From: Parelaphostrongylus tenuis
Taxonomy: Eukaryota > Nematoda > Chromadorea > Rhabditida > Metastrongylidae
Assembly: GCA_019055375.1 (NCBI GenBank)
Contig: JAHQIW010005456.1
Span: 124,001-188,000, forward strand
Length of the DNA stretch: 64,000 bases
Direction: 5' to 3'
Positions 54,701 through 64,000 of the stretch are shown one piece after another. A program made the translations under genes and the position numbers. Position 1 is the stretch's first letter; every line of letters begins with the position of its first letter. The notes under the pieces are model-generated. The model did no database searches and was not told the origin of the DNA. It saw nothing but the letters and a program-made list of their open reading frames with translations.

Positions 54701-57700
54701 TGGTGGCTCTTTCGTGATTCGTTGCTTCCCACTAATACTAGGATTGTGGGTTATGCGCGATCCGGCCTTGTTATGGAAAAGTTGAGGAAATCATTCGAGG
54801 AAGCCTGCAAGGTATGCTGAGCTTTATTTTATGGGCAAATTATTCCATGTATATGTATCTGTGTTAAAAACTTTTCACTACTTTTAAGGTCCACGAAAAT
54901 GAAAAACAAAAGTTCAACGAGTTCATTTCGAAGTGCTCCTACATGAGGGTATGCTTTACAATTTTGGTTTTCAATGCTATTTTTTCATTAGTTTTATGAT
55001 TCTGTTTTGTTTGGCTAAATTGATAAATACCTCTTAACATGTTTGCTAATGATCAAGTACTTGACATAAGTTGTTGTAACCTGAGTATACCTAGGGAAAG
55101 AATGTCACGTGACACTTATCAAATTTAAAGCGCTTGTGTAGGGCAGAATTACAAGTGGATTTTGTCGATTGACTTCAGTGCATTCCCTCCTTCCCTAATT
55201 ATTTCATCACAGTGTTTTTTCGCTTTTGGTTTCCCATGTGTAGCGTGGTAGTACAGCTACTATATATCGCTCGCAATACTCTGGTCAGAGTCGGCTCTGG
55301 GCCGGCAAGGTTATCACCATCTCTGCGAGGTTGAGAAATTGGTACGATTTATTCGTGAAGAGCTCCCTCCAGTCTACATGTACTGACAACCGCCAATGAG
55401 GAAGACACGAGAGTGGCTTAGCATGACCATCCCTGAATTCTAAGGAGAATTGATTCATCAGTTCTCAATATTCATAAAAGAGACAAAAAGTCCTCACTCA
55501 ACAACCGAACAAACACTGCGCTGGCCGAACAACTAGGATATTCAAGAAACTGAAGTATTGTGAGTGACATGACAAATTTTATTCAAAAAGCTCTCATCGT
55601 ATGGGGGAACTGCGCATTAGTACTGCAGTCATTTCAGGTTGAAGATAGAGTGAAATGCCGAAATGATAGGTGAAGTTAGTGAGACACTGGGCCATAATGA
55701 TATCTAAATGAAAATTAGTTCTGTCTTAGATTCTGTTGGATGGTGGAAACTGTCTAAACTACATTATTATATAGAATTTCAAGAGATATCTTGGCAAGTG
55801 TACAAGCCAGTAAGGTCGTATTACGACTGGTCTTTGCCGCTCTGTGCATGGCTGATCAATTAAATATCGTCTCGAATACAATATCCGATTTTACAGGGAA
55901 GAACAAGTATTGATTTCAAGAGAGCAAGACGTTCTATACACGGGTGAGAACAAAATCACTTCGATTCACTAGAAATTTCCAAAAGACGTTGGAAATATTA
56001 TACTCAGATAGTACAATGTCTGTTTGAACTTGATCAGATGGCTAAGGAAAATTTACCACCTTATCCAAACTATCCGTAGTCGATATATCTAACATGCCCT
56101 TCCTATGGCAGACAAGATCTTGTTACAGTCGTCCGTTGTGCAAGAAGCACCGGCCTATTTTAATTTTTGGTTGTAATTTTTTATCTCTTTGGAGTGGTGC
56201 CTTACACGAATACAACAATATTGCGCATTATCATCGACGTTTTCACACTTTCTTTGCGAAGCTATCATGGACGGGCGGATTGTTAGTGAGAGGAAACCCG
56301 GAAATGCATCACAGTACATGCTAGCCACTTTGTTTCACACTTATCCCCTCATCAGCAAATGTGGCAGAGACGGAGAGATCGTCTTTTCTTTCCTTTATTC
56401 TCACCAAAATATTAGGTTGGTGCAAAGGAGTGGATTATTTGAATACTTAGATTGTCCGTAGGTTTTAACATCAGAGCAATAAACACCAAAGTTATAATTA
56501 GAACTATCTAATATTGCATAATTTTGGTATCGTTCACTGCCCAATTTCTTGCGAACAAATTGGTATACAACTTTCCTACACTTCTTTAGAGCATGATGGT
56601 GCTGTCATCTGAACAAATTCGTTTGTTACTCATACATAAATGGCGCATAGAGGAGTATGTCAGTGAAGCGACACACAGAATCAATGGAGATCTATGTGGA
56701 AGATTAGAGCGCAAATGATACTCCAGACTGTTCTCTCCCGCTTCGAACTTTACGAACTATTTCCTAGTCATCCTTATTGCAATGGTGTCATCGCTTCAAG
56801 CTTCATTAATCTTGCGCGCCGCTTCTCTAGCATTTTCCCCTACGCGCCATTTGTACATGAGTAGCAGGCAAATTTGTTCCCAAGACAACTCCTTCTCAAA
56901 GCAGGTTTAGGTAAGTTCTATACCATAATGTTCGCAAGAAAATACGCAACTGAACGATATCAAAACCATGCAGTTTTGATTATTTCTGGTTAATGAATGC
57001 GGTTCTTGCTCTAGTGCAAAAATTATGGAACCACCTGATATGGATAGTGGTCCCTAGATATGAGGAAGATCCGTGAATTTGTTACATCTTCTTGCATATC
57101 AACAATCAATTTGCGCTGATTCAAGGTTTCGTCTTCTTTCTATTATCGAGCACCAAAGCGACAATATGTCCTACCTATCTGTCATCTGTATCATCTTGGT
57201 ATATCAAGCTAATAAGATGCCTTGGTAAAGAGCTACTCGGCAACCTTTCGGCGCTTTCGCCTTCTTCACGGCCCGACTGATTTAGCCGATTGTCCATGAC
57301 CTCGAGATGGGATACGTTGTGGCATCGAGGTGAAACCATCATTAGTGGAATGCCATGTAGGTGAAATGAATTTGGATAGATGGACAATGGGGAAGAAGTT
57401 TTGCCCATCATGTGTCAGCTCATTAATTTGAAAAATACTGACCATTTATATCAAGACTTAGTGAAAGCGGAGTCTGAAAATTACGGTAGCACCTGCTCGT
57501 TTTTCCCTTTACATTTTGACTATTCTGCGTCAAAAATCATTCATGTTTCTACAACATTTCATCGATATGATATTTACTCGAGTGTGGATATTGCTGTTTT
57601 TCAGGGTCAATACGATAAACCAGAAGATTTTGAACAATTAAAAGCGTTAATTGGTAAAATTCAAGCTGAAAACAATAATCGTAAGTATTTTTTTTTCAAG

Positions 57701-60700
57701 CAGATATATGTTAAAGAATGTCGCACTGATTTTGTTTGCATTTTCAGAAGTTGTAAAGTTTTTTCTGTGTGCCTTATAATGTTATTTTTGTCTTTGTTTC
57801 AGAACCCGTTTATCGTCTGTACTATCTAGCAGTCGCTCCTCCTGTTTTTGAGTCCATTACCTATCAATTGAGTCAACACTGTATGGATAATGGGTCCGTT
57901 TTCAAAATCAAGCGTACAGCTATCTCCTCTCGATTGAGATTTTCGGAGACGTACTTCTTGACACTCCACCGAATATATTTAAGTATCCTAGAATTTAGGG
58001 ATTCCTGGACTCGTGTGGTCATCGAAAAGCCTTTTGGACATGATTTAGAGTCATCTACAAAGCTGTCAAATCATTTGTCTAAGCTGTTTAAAGAGGTACT
58101 GCAGGCTATTCATCTCAGCTTAGGAATTTATAAAAATTATTGTTGTGATCATATAATGAGTTCTACCCTCTTAAGTTGATTTTGCTTTTCACTAGTACTT
58201 CTATCTTTTCGTTTTCCGTTCATTTTTGGAAACTCATTGTTTCAGGAGCAACTGTTTCGGATAGATCATTATCTTGGAAAAGAAATTGTTCAGAATGTGA
58301 TGGTGCTCCGGTACGAGTTCTAGCCAGTTATCAGCAATTTTTCGTACAATGCTATTCTTTTCATTTGATGGTGAATGACGTGTGGAGACCGAGAAAGACG
58401 AAGAGTTCTTTCCATGATTCTGTGAATAATGCTGGTTATATAACATTGCGACAAATGAGCTTTCTCCACGAATCATTTTCACTTTTATTTAAATGGTTTC
58501 ACTTGATAATTGAGCAGAAATCCGAGCAGCTACGGTTCCAGCAATCACAGAAGGATTGATGGAATTGCCTGTTTATCACCAAGAGAGAAAATTGTGATAT
58601 AACATGTTTTGAGCGGTTAGGTCTAGTGCAGCAACACAGGCGCCCTGTTTCGTCCCATTGGGACTCCTTAGTCGCACCCTCCCTCGGTTTAATTGATCTC
58701 CTGAGGCTAAGCAATGCTCTCTAAAGAAATCGACGACGAGTAGTAAATCACCTCAAATCAGATGATGGATTTATCTGACATTGTGGTCACCGACACTCGA
58801 GCTTTTGAGCAGGTCTATAAAAAGACGGTTCAAAGTAGGGGTATGATTCTCAGCAAAAGTCACAAGCTCGACTGCTGGTCACCACAATGTCAGGTAATTC
58901 CATCATCTGACTTGAGGTGCGTCGTCGATTCCTTTGAAGAGGATTATTTGGCCTCAAGGAATCAACTGAACCGAGGGAGGGTGCTGATGAGTTCAGTTAG
59001 AACGAAACAGGCGCCTGTGTAGCACTAGACCTAGCGGCTTGAACATGTTATATCCTTATCAGATTATATCGTCTATAAGAAAGCGGTCGGAAGTAAAGAG
59101 AAGATAGTTTCAACAATTACGTTAATCTCTACGGCTTTTTTAGCTTTGGTAATCGTTTTCTTGGACCGTCATGGAATCGCGACAATATCGCCTCTGTGAC
59201 AATTTCTTTCAAAGAAAGTTTTGGCACTCAAGGTCGTGCAGGATATTTTGATACTGCTGGTATTATAAGGTTTAATACAGTTGAGAGAGTTTTTTTTGTT
59301 AAAAGTTTGTTTTATGTTTGAAAAGAAGCAGCAAGTAATTGGAGTAGTTATTATTATTTCTCATTACCCTTGTACAGATTCTATTCTTGCTTATTTTTGC
59401 TAGTCACTATTGTAAAGAGAGCGCGTGTGGCGCAGTGGTTAGAGGTATCCTTCGACCCGACACGACGTAATCTGATAACATGATAACATGGTTTAGCCTG
59501 TTATGAGACCTAGTAAGGGCACTTATACAGTGCTAGACAGGCGTCTGTATCGTTCTACAGGGCTACTCAATAGTATAGTCTCCCTCGTTTCAGTTGATCT
59601 CCTGGGGATATGCCCCCATATAAGGGAATCGACGCCGAACAGTAGATCACCGCAAGTCAGGTGACAAAATCCCTCGGTTTGCAGTGACGATAGTCGAGTG
59701 CTTGCAACTGGTAGACTGAATCACACCCTACCCTCGACCGTTAGTATAGATTTTGTCACATGCCTTGCGGTGATCTAATGTTCGTCAGAAGGACGAAACA
59801 AGCGCCTGTCTAGCCCCGTATAAGTGTCCTTATCAGACCTCATAACAAGCTCAAAGATCTTATCATGTTACCATATTGTCATTTTTTGAGCCACGCATAT
59901 CAGTGGTCTGTCATGGAGGGCTGACTTATAGAGCCCGATACACATGTTTCGATCTTGCGATCTCGTCAGTCGGGCAGTTACCCTTTCTCGTCTTTTGCTA
60001 ATCTCAGTGGGTTCTCCAGTACCCACATTAAGAATTAGCGACGACGAACGTTTTACACTCCATGTCCAGTGAAAATCTCACCGAACATAAAGTGTTGTAC
60101 ACTCGATTGCTCTTGTCTGGTATATTCAAAATATCATATCTTTCGATTCGAGTGTTTTCTTAAGACCACAGCTCAAATTTCAATTTGCCTGGTAATTATT
60201 TTTTGTGTATCGTTTGATTCATTTGAAACACGTGTATCGAGCTCTATAAGTCAGCCCTTCTTGACAGACCACTGACATGCGTGGCTCAAAAAAATGATTA
60301 TCAAGCGAATTGAAGTTTGAGCTGTGGTCTTGAGAAAACATTCGAATCGAAACATATTGCCATTGTTTTGAGCAAATTCTGTTCAGACGCTCGAGAGGGT
60401 CATAGATCTAATGTGGGCTCAAGGCTCACCAAACCTTCCATCCCTTCGAATGGGTACTACTTTTGTCTGAGAGGATAGCAACACAGATTCGGTATAACGA
60501 TAGGCCACCAGTGGATCACTGTAAAGACCAGATATACGTTCAATCACCTTCAACGATACTTGAATCAAATATCCCTAGGAAACTGATCAAGACTGGGAGC
60601 TTTATCCTTTTTAATCACTGTAGTAATGATATAGAGAATATTACCTTTGTCACCTGCAATGGTGCTAGTCATGAATTGACGTGTGTAGCGGCATCTCAAA

Positions 60701-62479
60701 TTTGGATAACGGAACATCCGCTATACTTTCTCTTTTCGTTGTAAGCGCTACCTCAGAGCATTATCTTCCACTAGGATGTTGTGTGCCCTCAGAAAAATAT
60801 CCTTTATTAAGCTTTGTATATCTTTAGTTTCGCGCTCTCTATTAGCTTTCCAATATTTTTTTCACTGCAGCTTATGATTCCATTTTTTCAGAGATGTGAT
60901 GCAAAACCATCTGATGCAAATTTTAACACTGGTAGCCATGGAGAAACCTGCTAGTCTGAAAACTGAAGATATTCGAGATGAAAAGGTAACTGCACTGAGC
61001 TGTTTTAAACGAAATTCTGATTGTCGATATTCAGGTAAAAGTTTTAAGAGCTATAAAGCCCGTTGAGTTGAAGGATGTTGTGTTGGGTCAGTATGTAGCC
61101 AACCCAGAATGCGCACGTGAGTATCTTCTTCTCATATTCCAATTTGTTGCACTCACTAATCTTTGAAAGAAAAAAACATTTGTCTATCTAACTAAAAGAT
61201 TACTTTGATCAGTCGAGTGCAGATTTATGCAGGATACGAGAGTTTGATATTTATTTACTATGCCAAAACGTGTGTAACGCAGTACTGAGAGGTGCTCTGT
61301 TATGCGTCGTTGGTTCGATCCCTTACCTCAGGATTACTAAGCCTTCCATCCCTCCGAGGTAGGCAATTTGTACCAGATTTGTAGGAGCGGATAGCAGCAC
61401 TGACTTGTCACATCTTCACGCCAGCACAGGTCCTATTAAACTTGCAGATATACATTTGATCACCTCTAACGATGCCTAATTGACTTGAATTCATGGCGTA
61501 CTCCTCAGGATTGGTCAGTCTTGACAGATCCATAATTTATTTCTATCTAGCAAATTGCAAATTTTTGAGAAGTCCAGTAGTTTACCACTTCATTTTGGTT
61601 GAAGGGTGATCCTGCGTATTAGATTGCATTATCCACTAGAAGAATCTCTGCTTTAGTCGAGTGTTTTGCTTGAATATTTCGACATCTGCTATTGGGAACG
61701 CATCCCAAAGTAAATCTGTCATACAACAGATCTCAGCAAATTATCCTCAAATGCGGCTTATATGGCGGTCCTTATAAATTACTGCTTCCACTTTCAAACG
61801 GACGGAGCTCATGGTAACTCTCAAGCACAACGGACATGATTGCGTACTTTATCCGTCCCTGTTCGGCTTATTTGATAGTAAGGAGCTCACAACTGACTCG
61901 TAATCCTGCTGATATGAATTTCAATAAGATGTAAATGTTTTCTTGCACTACAAAAAAATGACTTATGAAAGTTTATTATAGATCCAGACGCTTCGATAGG
62001 CTATAAAGATGAAAAAGACGTGCCGCCCAATTCTAAAACACCGACATTCGCCCTTGCAATTCTCTATGTGCATAATGAAAGATGGGAAGGGGTGCCATTT
62101 TTCTTGCGTTGTGGAAAAGGTAACAAATAAGCTTTATTCTGAGACGTCTTATTACAATGCTTGAACGTCGGTCAACTTCGAAGATTTACAGCTTTGAATG
62201 AAAGTAAAGCGGAGGTTCGCGTACAGTTCAAGGAGGTCAGTGGCGACATCTATCCACCTGGCGAATTAAAAAGGTGTAAGCAGTGGCTTCGTTTGTAGCC
62301 GTTATTTTTGATGCTTTATTATCATCATAGCTTTTTTTTATTTGCAGAAGTGAACTTGTAATGCGAGTACAACCGAATGAGGCGGTATATCTCAAAACTG
62401 ATGACTAAGAAACCTGGCATGGGATTCGGTGTTGAGGAGTCGGAACTTGACTTGACTTATAATGCAAGATACAAAGAAC
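51748..62479 (+). CDS. gspd-1: Glucose-6-phosphate 1-dehydrogenase, thirteen exons, frameshift in the last visible exon
   Basis: Exons are 51748-51876, 54665-54811, 54889-54948, 57605-57680, 57803-57893, 57999-58095, 58246-58310, 59144-59269, 60892-60985, 61035-61116, 61982-62119, 62192-62273 and 62348-62479. Phases agree throughout. The enzyme oxidises glucose 6-phosphate with NADP+, the first step of the cytosolic pentose phosphate pathway. Visible motifs are the NADP site [24 protein letters not shown], the active-site [20 protein letters not shown] (catalytic His), LRCGKALNE and [11 protein letters not shown]. In exon 13 an AAAA run at 62394-62397 puts an early TAA at 62406; with one A fewer the frame continues as [14 protein letters not shown] and [11 protein letters not shown]. 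The last family exons (the LPDAYERL region) were not found before 64000. Donor GTCCGT after 57893 is unusual. Confidence 0.92.
53868..53996 (+). repeat. Dispersed coding-like segment, copy 3
   Basis: Reads [20 protein letters not shown] then [11 protein letters not shown] and a stop, aligned with the - strand reading of 3335-3545. It is the most open copy. It lies in G6PD intron 1 on the sense strand. Confidence 0.4.
54033..54607 (-). mobile_element. Internally deleted mariner element in G6PD intron 1
   Basis: The left end is TTAGGTTGAAAAGAAAGCC; the right end, reversed, is TTGCGTTGGAAAAAAATTT. The - strand N-terminal piece reads [20 protein letters not shown] and [14 protein letters not shown], the mariner helix-turn-helix; the C-terminal piece near 54150-54240 reads [20 protein letters not shown]. 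The catalytic middle is deleted. Confidence 0.75.
56412..57038. mobile_element. Fold-back mariner derivative, copy 2, in G6PD intron 3
   Basis: It is flanked by TA; ends TTAGGTTGGTGCAAAGGAG and, reversed, TCAGGTGGTTCCATAATT. The halves are inverted copies: the left has TTTCTTGCGAACAAATTGG and ACAAATTCGTTTGTTACTCA, the right their complements. Both halves match the two arms of the element at 7733-8290, including the [23 protein letters not shown] reading. No catalytic domain. Confidence 0.72.
58597..59052. repeat. Family P palindrome, copy 4, in G6PD intron 7
   Basis: Arms of about 200 bp (58597-58815 and 58858-59052) with a short spacer. Paired blocks are ATAACATGTTTTGAGC/GCTTGAACATGTTAT, CACCCTCCCTCGGTTTAATT/GAACCGAGGGAGGGTGC and TGACATTGTGGTCACC/GGTCACCACAATGTCA. 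It fills more than half of the 833-base intron. Confidence 0.85.
59420..59465 (+). repeat. SINE family A, head only, copy 9
   Basis: Only the A-box head GCGCGTGTGGCGCAGTGG and the next 25 bases remain; a family P palindrome begins right after it. The same head-to-palindrome junction occurs at 12.6 kb. Confidence 0.65.
59471..59876. repeat. Family P palindrome, copy 5, in G6PD intron 8
   Basis: Inverted blocks include GAGACCTAGTAAGGGCACTT/AAGTGTCCTTATCAGACCTC and AGTAGATCACCGCAAGTCAG/TGCCTTGCGGTGATCTAATG. The centre holds CGAGTGCTTGCAACTGG. Confidence 0.8.
59877..60357. repeat. Fold-back family Q, copy 2, nested palindromes in G6PD intron 8
   Basis: The outer pair (59881-59975 and 60215-60298) has CAGTGGTCTGTCATGGAGGG against GACAGACCACTGACATGCG. 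The second pair has CGATTCGAGTGTTTTCTTAA (about 60139) against TTGAGAAAACATTCGAATCG (about 60330). The two hairpins overlap, so alternative folds are possible. Related to 24239-24830. Confidence 0.8.
60365..60615 (+). repeat. tRNA-derived SINE-like element, family A, copy 10 (head degraded)
   Basis: The body (GGCTCACCAAACCTTCCATC, AGACCAGATATACGTTCAAT) and tail (GAAACTGATCAAGACTGGGA) match the family; the tRNA-like head is gone where family Q abuts. Confidence 0.6.
61265..61530 (+). repeat. tRNA-derived SINE-like element, family A, copy 11, in G6PD intron 10
   Basis: Head GTGTAACGCAGTACTGAGAG and B-box GTTGGTTCGATCCCTTACC; body CCTTCCATCCCTCCGAGG; tail CTCAGGATTGGTCAGTCTTG. Confidence 0.7.
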
Positions 62480-63161
62480 GTAACTCTACATCTTGTTAAA
62501 GTAACACTGTCAAAGGTTCCCATTTCATAAAATCTCATGCGATGAACCAATCACAAAATCGACGTCTCTGCTAATTATCAACACTTAAGGCTCGGAATCT
62601 TCTTTTCTCAATCTGCTGACAATTTTGCGACAATTAGAAAAAAAGTGAAGATTTTGAATGTTATCGCCTAGAAGAGATTTAATTGAACTTATCCAAAAGT
62701 TATACCATTTTTTGTAGTTTTATTTCATTTTCAAAGTTGTTTGGATATGTAACTTTCCAAAAAAATGAAAGAAAAATCCAATTTTCGAAAATGCAAACGA
62801 TATCCAGTCAGTCGTAAACATAAACAACACACTGGGGACACTGTGGTATGCGTTTTGATGCACGAAACACTTGTTAAATCCTGGGCGCTAGTAGAGGTGT
62901 AGTCCCATCAATTTTTTGAGCCCAAGCGTGCTTTCGTAGTTTATTATTCCAAGAAATCAATTTAAAAAATTTTTTGAAAATTGATGGATCACAGCTCTCC
63001 ACTAAAGCCGGACCCTGTTAGATTGTGGGAATGTTTTTGGCGGTTTTTAGGAGATTTGTTGCATTACGTCACATTTTCGAAGCAATGTAAAAGATACATA
63101 ATGTAGAAACCTTGAAAAACGGCTAAAAATATTCGTAAAAATTGTGTATGGATCTGATGCT
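62480..63161. other. Start of G6PD intron 13; no exon seen
   Basis: The donor GTAACT at 62480 opens an intron that continues at least to the window end if the gene is complete. Nothing matching the family's last exon was found. Confidence 0.5.
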
Positions 63162-63620
63162 CACATAACATGTTTTGAGCCTTCTATGAGTTTGGTGTGG
63201 CGCTTATAAAGTGCTGGAAAAGCGTCTGATTCGCCCTTCCAGGCTCCTCATTAGTACGGTGCCTTTCGGTTCAGCCGATCTTCTGGAGGAACATACACCC
63301 CTACTTGTAAAGGAATCAACACCCAATAACAAATTACCGCAAGTCAGGTGATAAAATCCCTCGACAGTGCAGTGGCCAACAGTCGAACTCGCTACTGGTT
63401 AGATGATTCGTACCTCTTCAATTGACTGCTTTTATAGACCTCGCTCAAAGGCACCCGTGCTACTGAGGAGCCTGGAAAGGCGAAACAGGCGTCTAGTTTG
63501 TCTAGTCCTGTCTAGTTTTTCATAAGTACCATAACAGATCTCATAAAAGGCTCAAAACATGTTATGTGGTTATCAGATTATTATTGTTTTCGAGCGAGGT
63601 TTATAAAAGCAGTTGAATGA
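63162..63620. repeat. Family P palindrome, copy 6, with a second overlapping inverted pair
   Basis: CATAACATGTTTTGAGCC (63164) is answered by GGCTCAAAACATGTTATG (63549). A second pair, TTGACTGCTTTTATAGACCT (about 63422) with GGTTTATAAAAGCAGTTGAA (about 63599), shares the right arm region. The centre carries the GTGCTACTGAGGAGCCTGG block. Confidence 0.78.
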
Positions 63621-64000
63621 TGAACTATTAATGAGTGTTTTTCATCGAAGTTCCAAAGAATGTTAGATTGTTCTTAGATTGCTTCCATTTCCAAAAATCA
63701 ACCTTCGACAGAAAAACGTATGAAGAAAACGTTTGATGAACTCTAGATATCAGGTCTCTGTTTCAATATAACAATATAAACACCGCTCTGTTGGTAAAGA
63801 TTTTACTTTCATTGCAGTAAATTGAATTCACTTTATTCGAAGTATGTTGAAATCGAAAGGGGCCGTTATTCTGGTAGCACATGAGCAGAAGTTAACACAT
63901 TTCGAAGAGTGTAGTCCGGAAGCATTTAGAATCTATTAATTAGTTCTTCTGAGCCACGATAACAATACTACTGGATCTCCCTATGCTTTCCGCTAAATGC
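63621..64000. other. No feature recognised
   Basis: AT-rich end of the window, presumably still G6PD intron or 3' region. Confidence 0.35.

Overview
This window looks like nuclear DNA from a parasitic strongylid nematode, most likely a hookworm. The evidence is short exons with TTTCAG-type acceptors, spliced-leader-like acceptors just upstream of start codons, long introns packed with repeats, mariner and piggyBac remnants, and a prefoldin-4 plus glucose-6-phosphate dehydrogenase pair that I recall being adjacent in Caenorhabditis elegans. The species is inferred. No bacterial-style operons, rRNA genes or convincing functional tRNA genes are visible.

Layout. About 1.1-3.8 kb holds the last five exons of a P-glycoprotein (ABCB) gene on the + strand. 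About 6.2-9.0 kb is a decayed tandem copy of the same 3' end, split by a terminal-inverted-repeat (TIR) element and by a fold-back mariner. About 11.0-11.5 kb carries what look like the last exons of an unidentified - strand gene. From 11.6 to 20.3 kb lies a dense repeat zone of tRNA-derived SINE-like units, tRNA-like inverted pairs, a 147-bp tandem repeat, fold-back elements and more TIR elements. Prefoldin subunit 4 (four exons, one base missing in exon 2) spans 20.55-27.74 kb. From 28 to 51.7 kb there is AT-rich, gene-poor DNA with a Brinker/CENP-B-type DNA-binding ORF inside a possible TTAA-bounded element, mariner remnants, a probable RTE-type retrotransposon fragment and a 2.8-kb TTAA-bounded piggyBac with a broken transposase. 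G6PD (thirteen exons visible, 51.75-62.48 kb) fills the right end; its C-terminal exons are not in the window and its last visible exon carries a one-base frameshift.

The conserved genes are housekeeping genes (cytosolic chaperone, pentose-phosphate pathway) and one xenobiotic exporter. The most notable feature is repeat architecture: several unrelated repeat families all take a fold-back form (long inverted arms around a short centre), many inside introns, so the pre-mRNAs should form long hairpins. The tandem gene copy gives a near-exact empty-site comparison for two mobile elements. Coordinates of repeats were estimated by eye and may be off by tens of bases.
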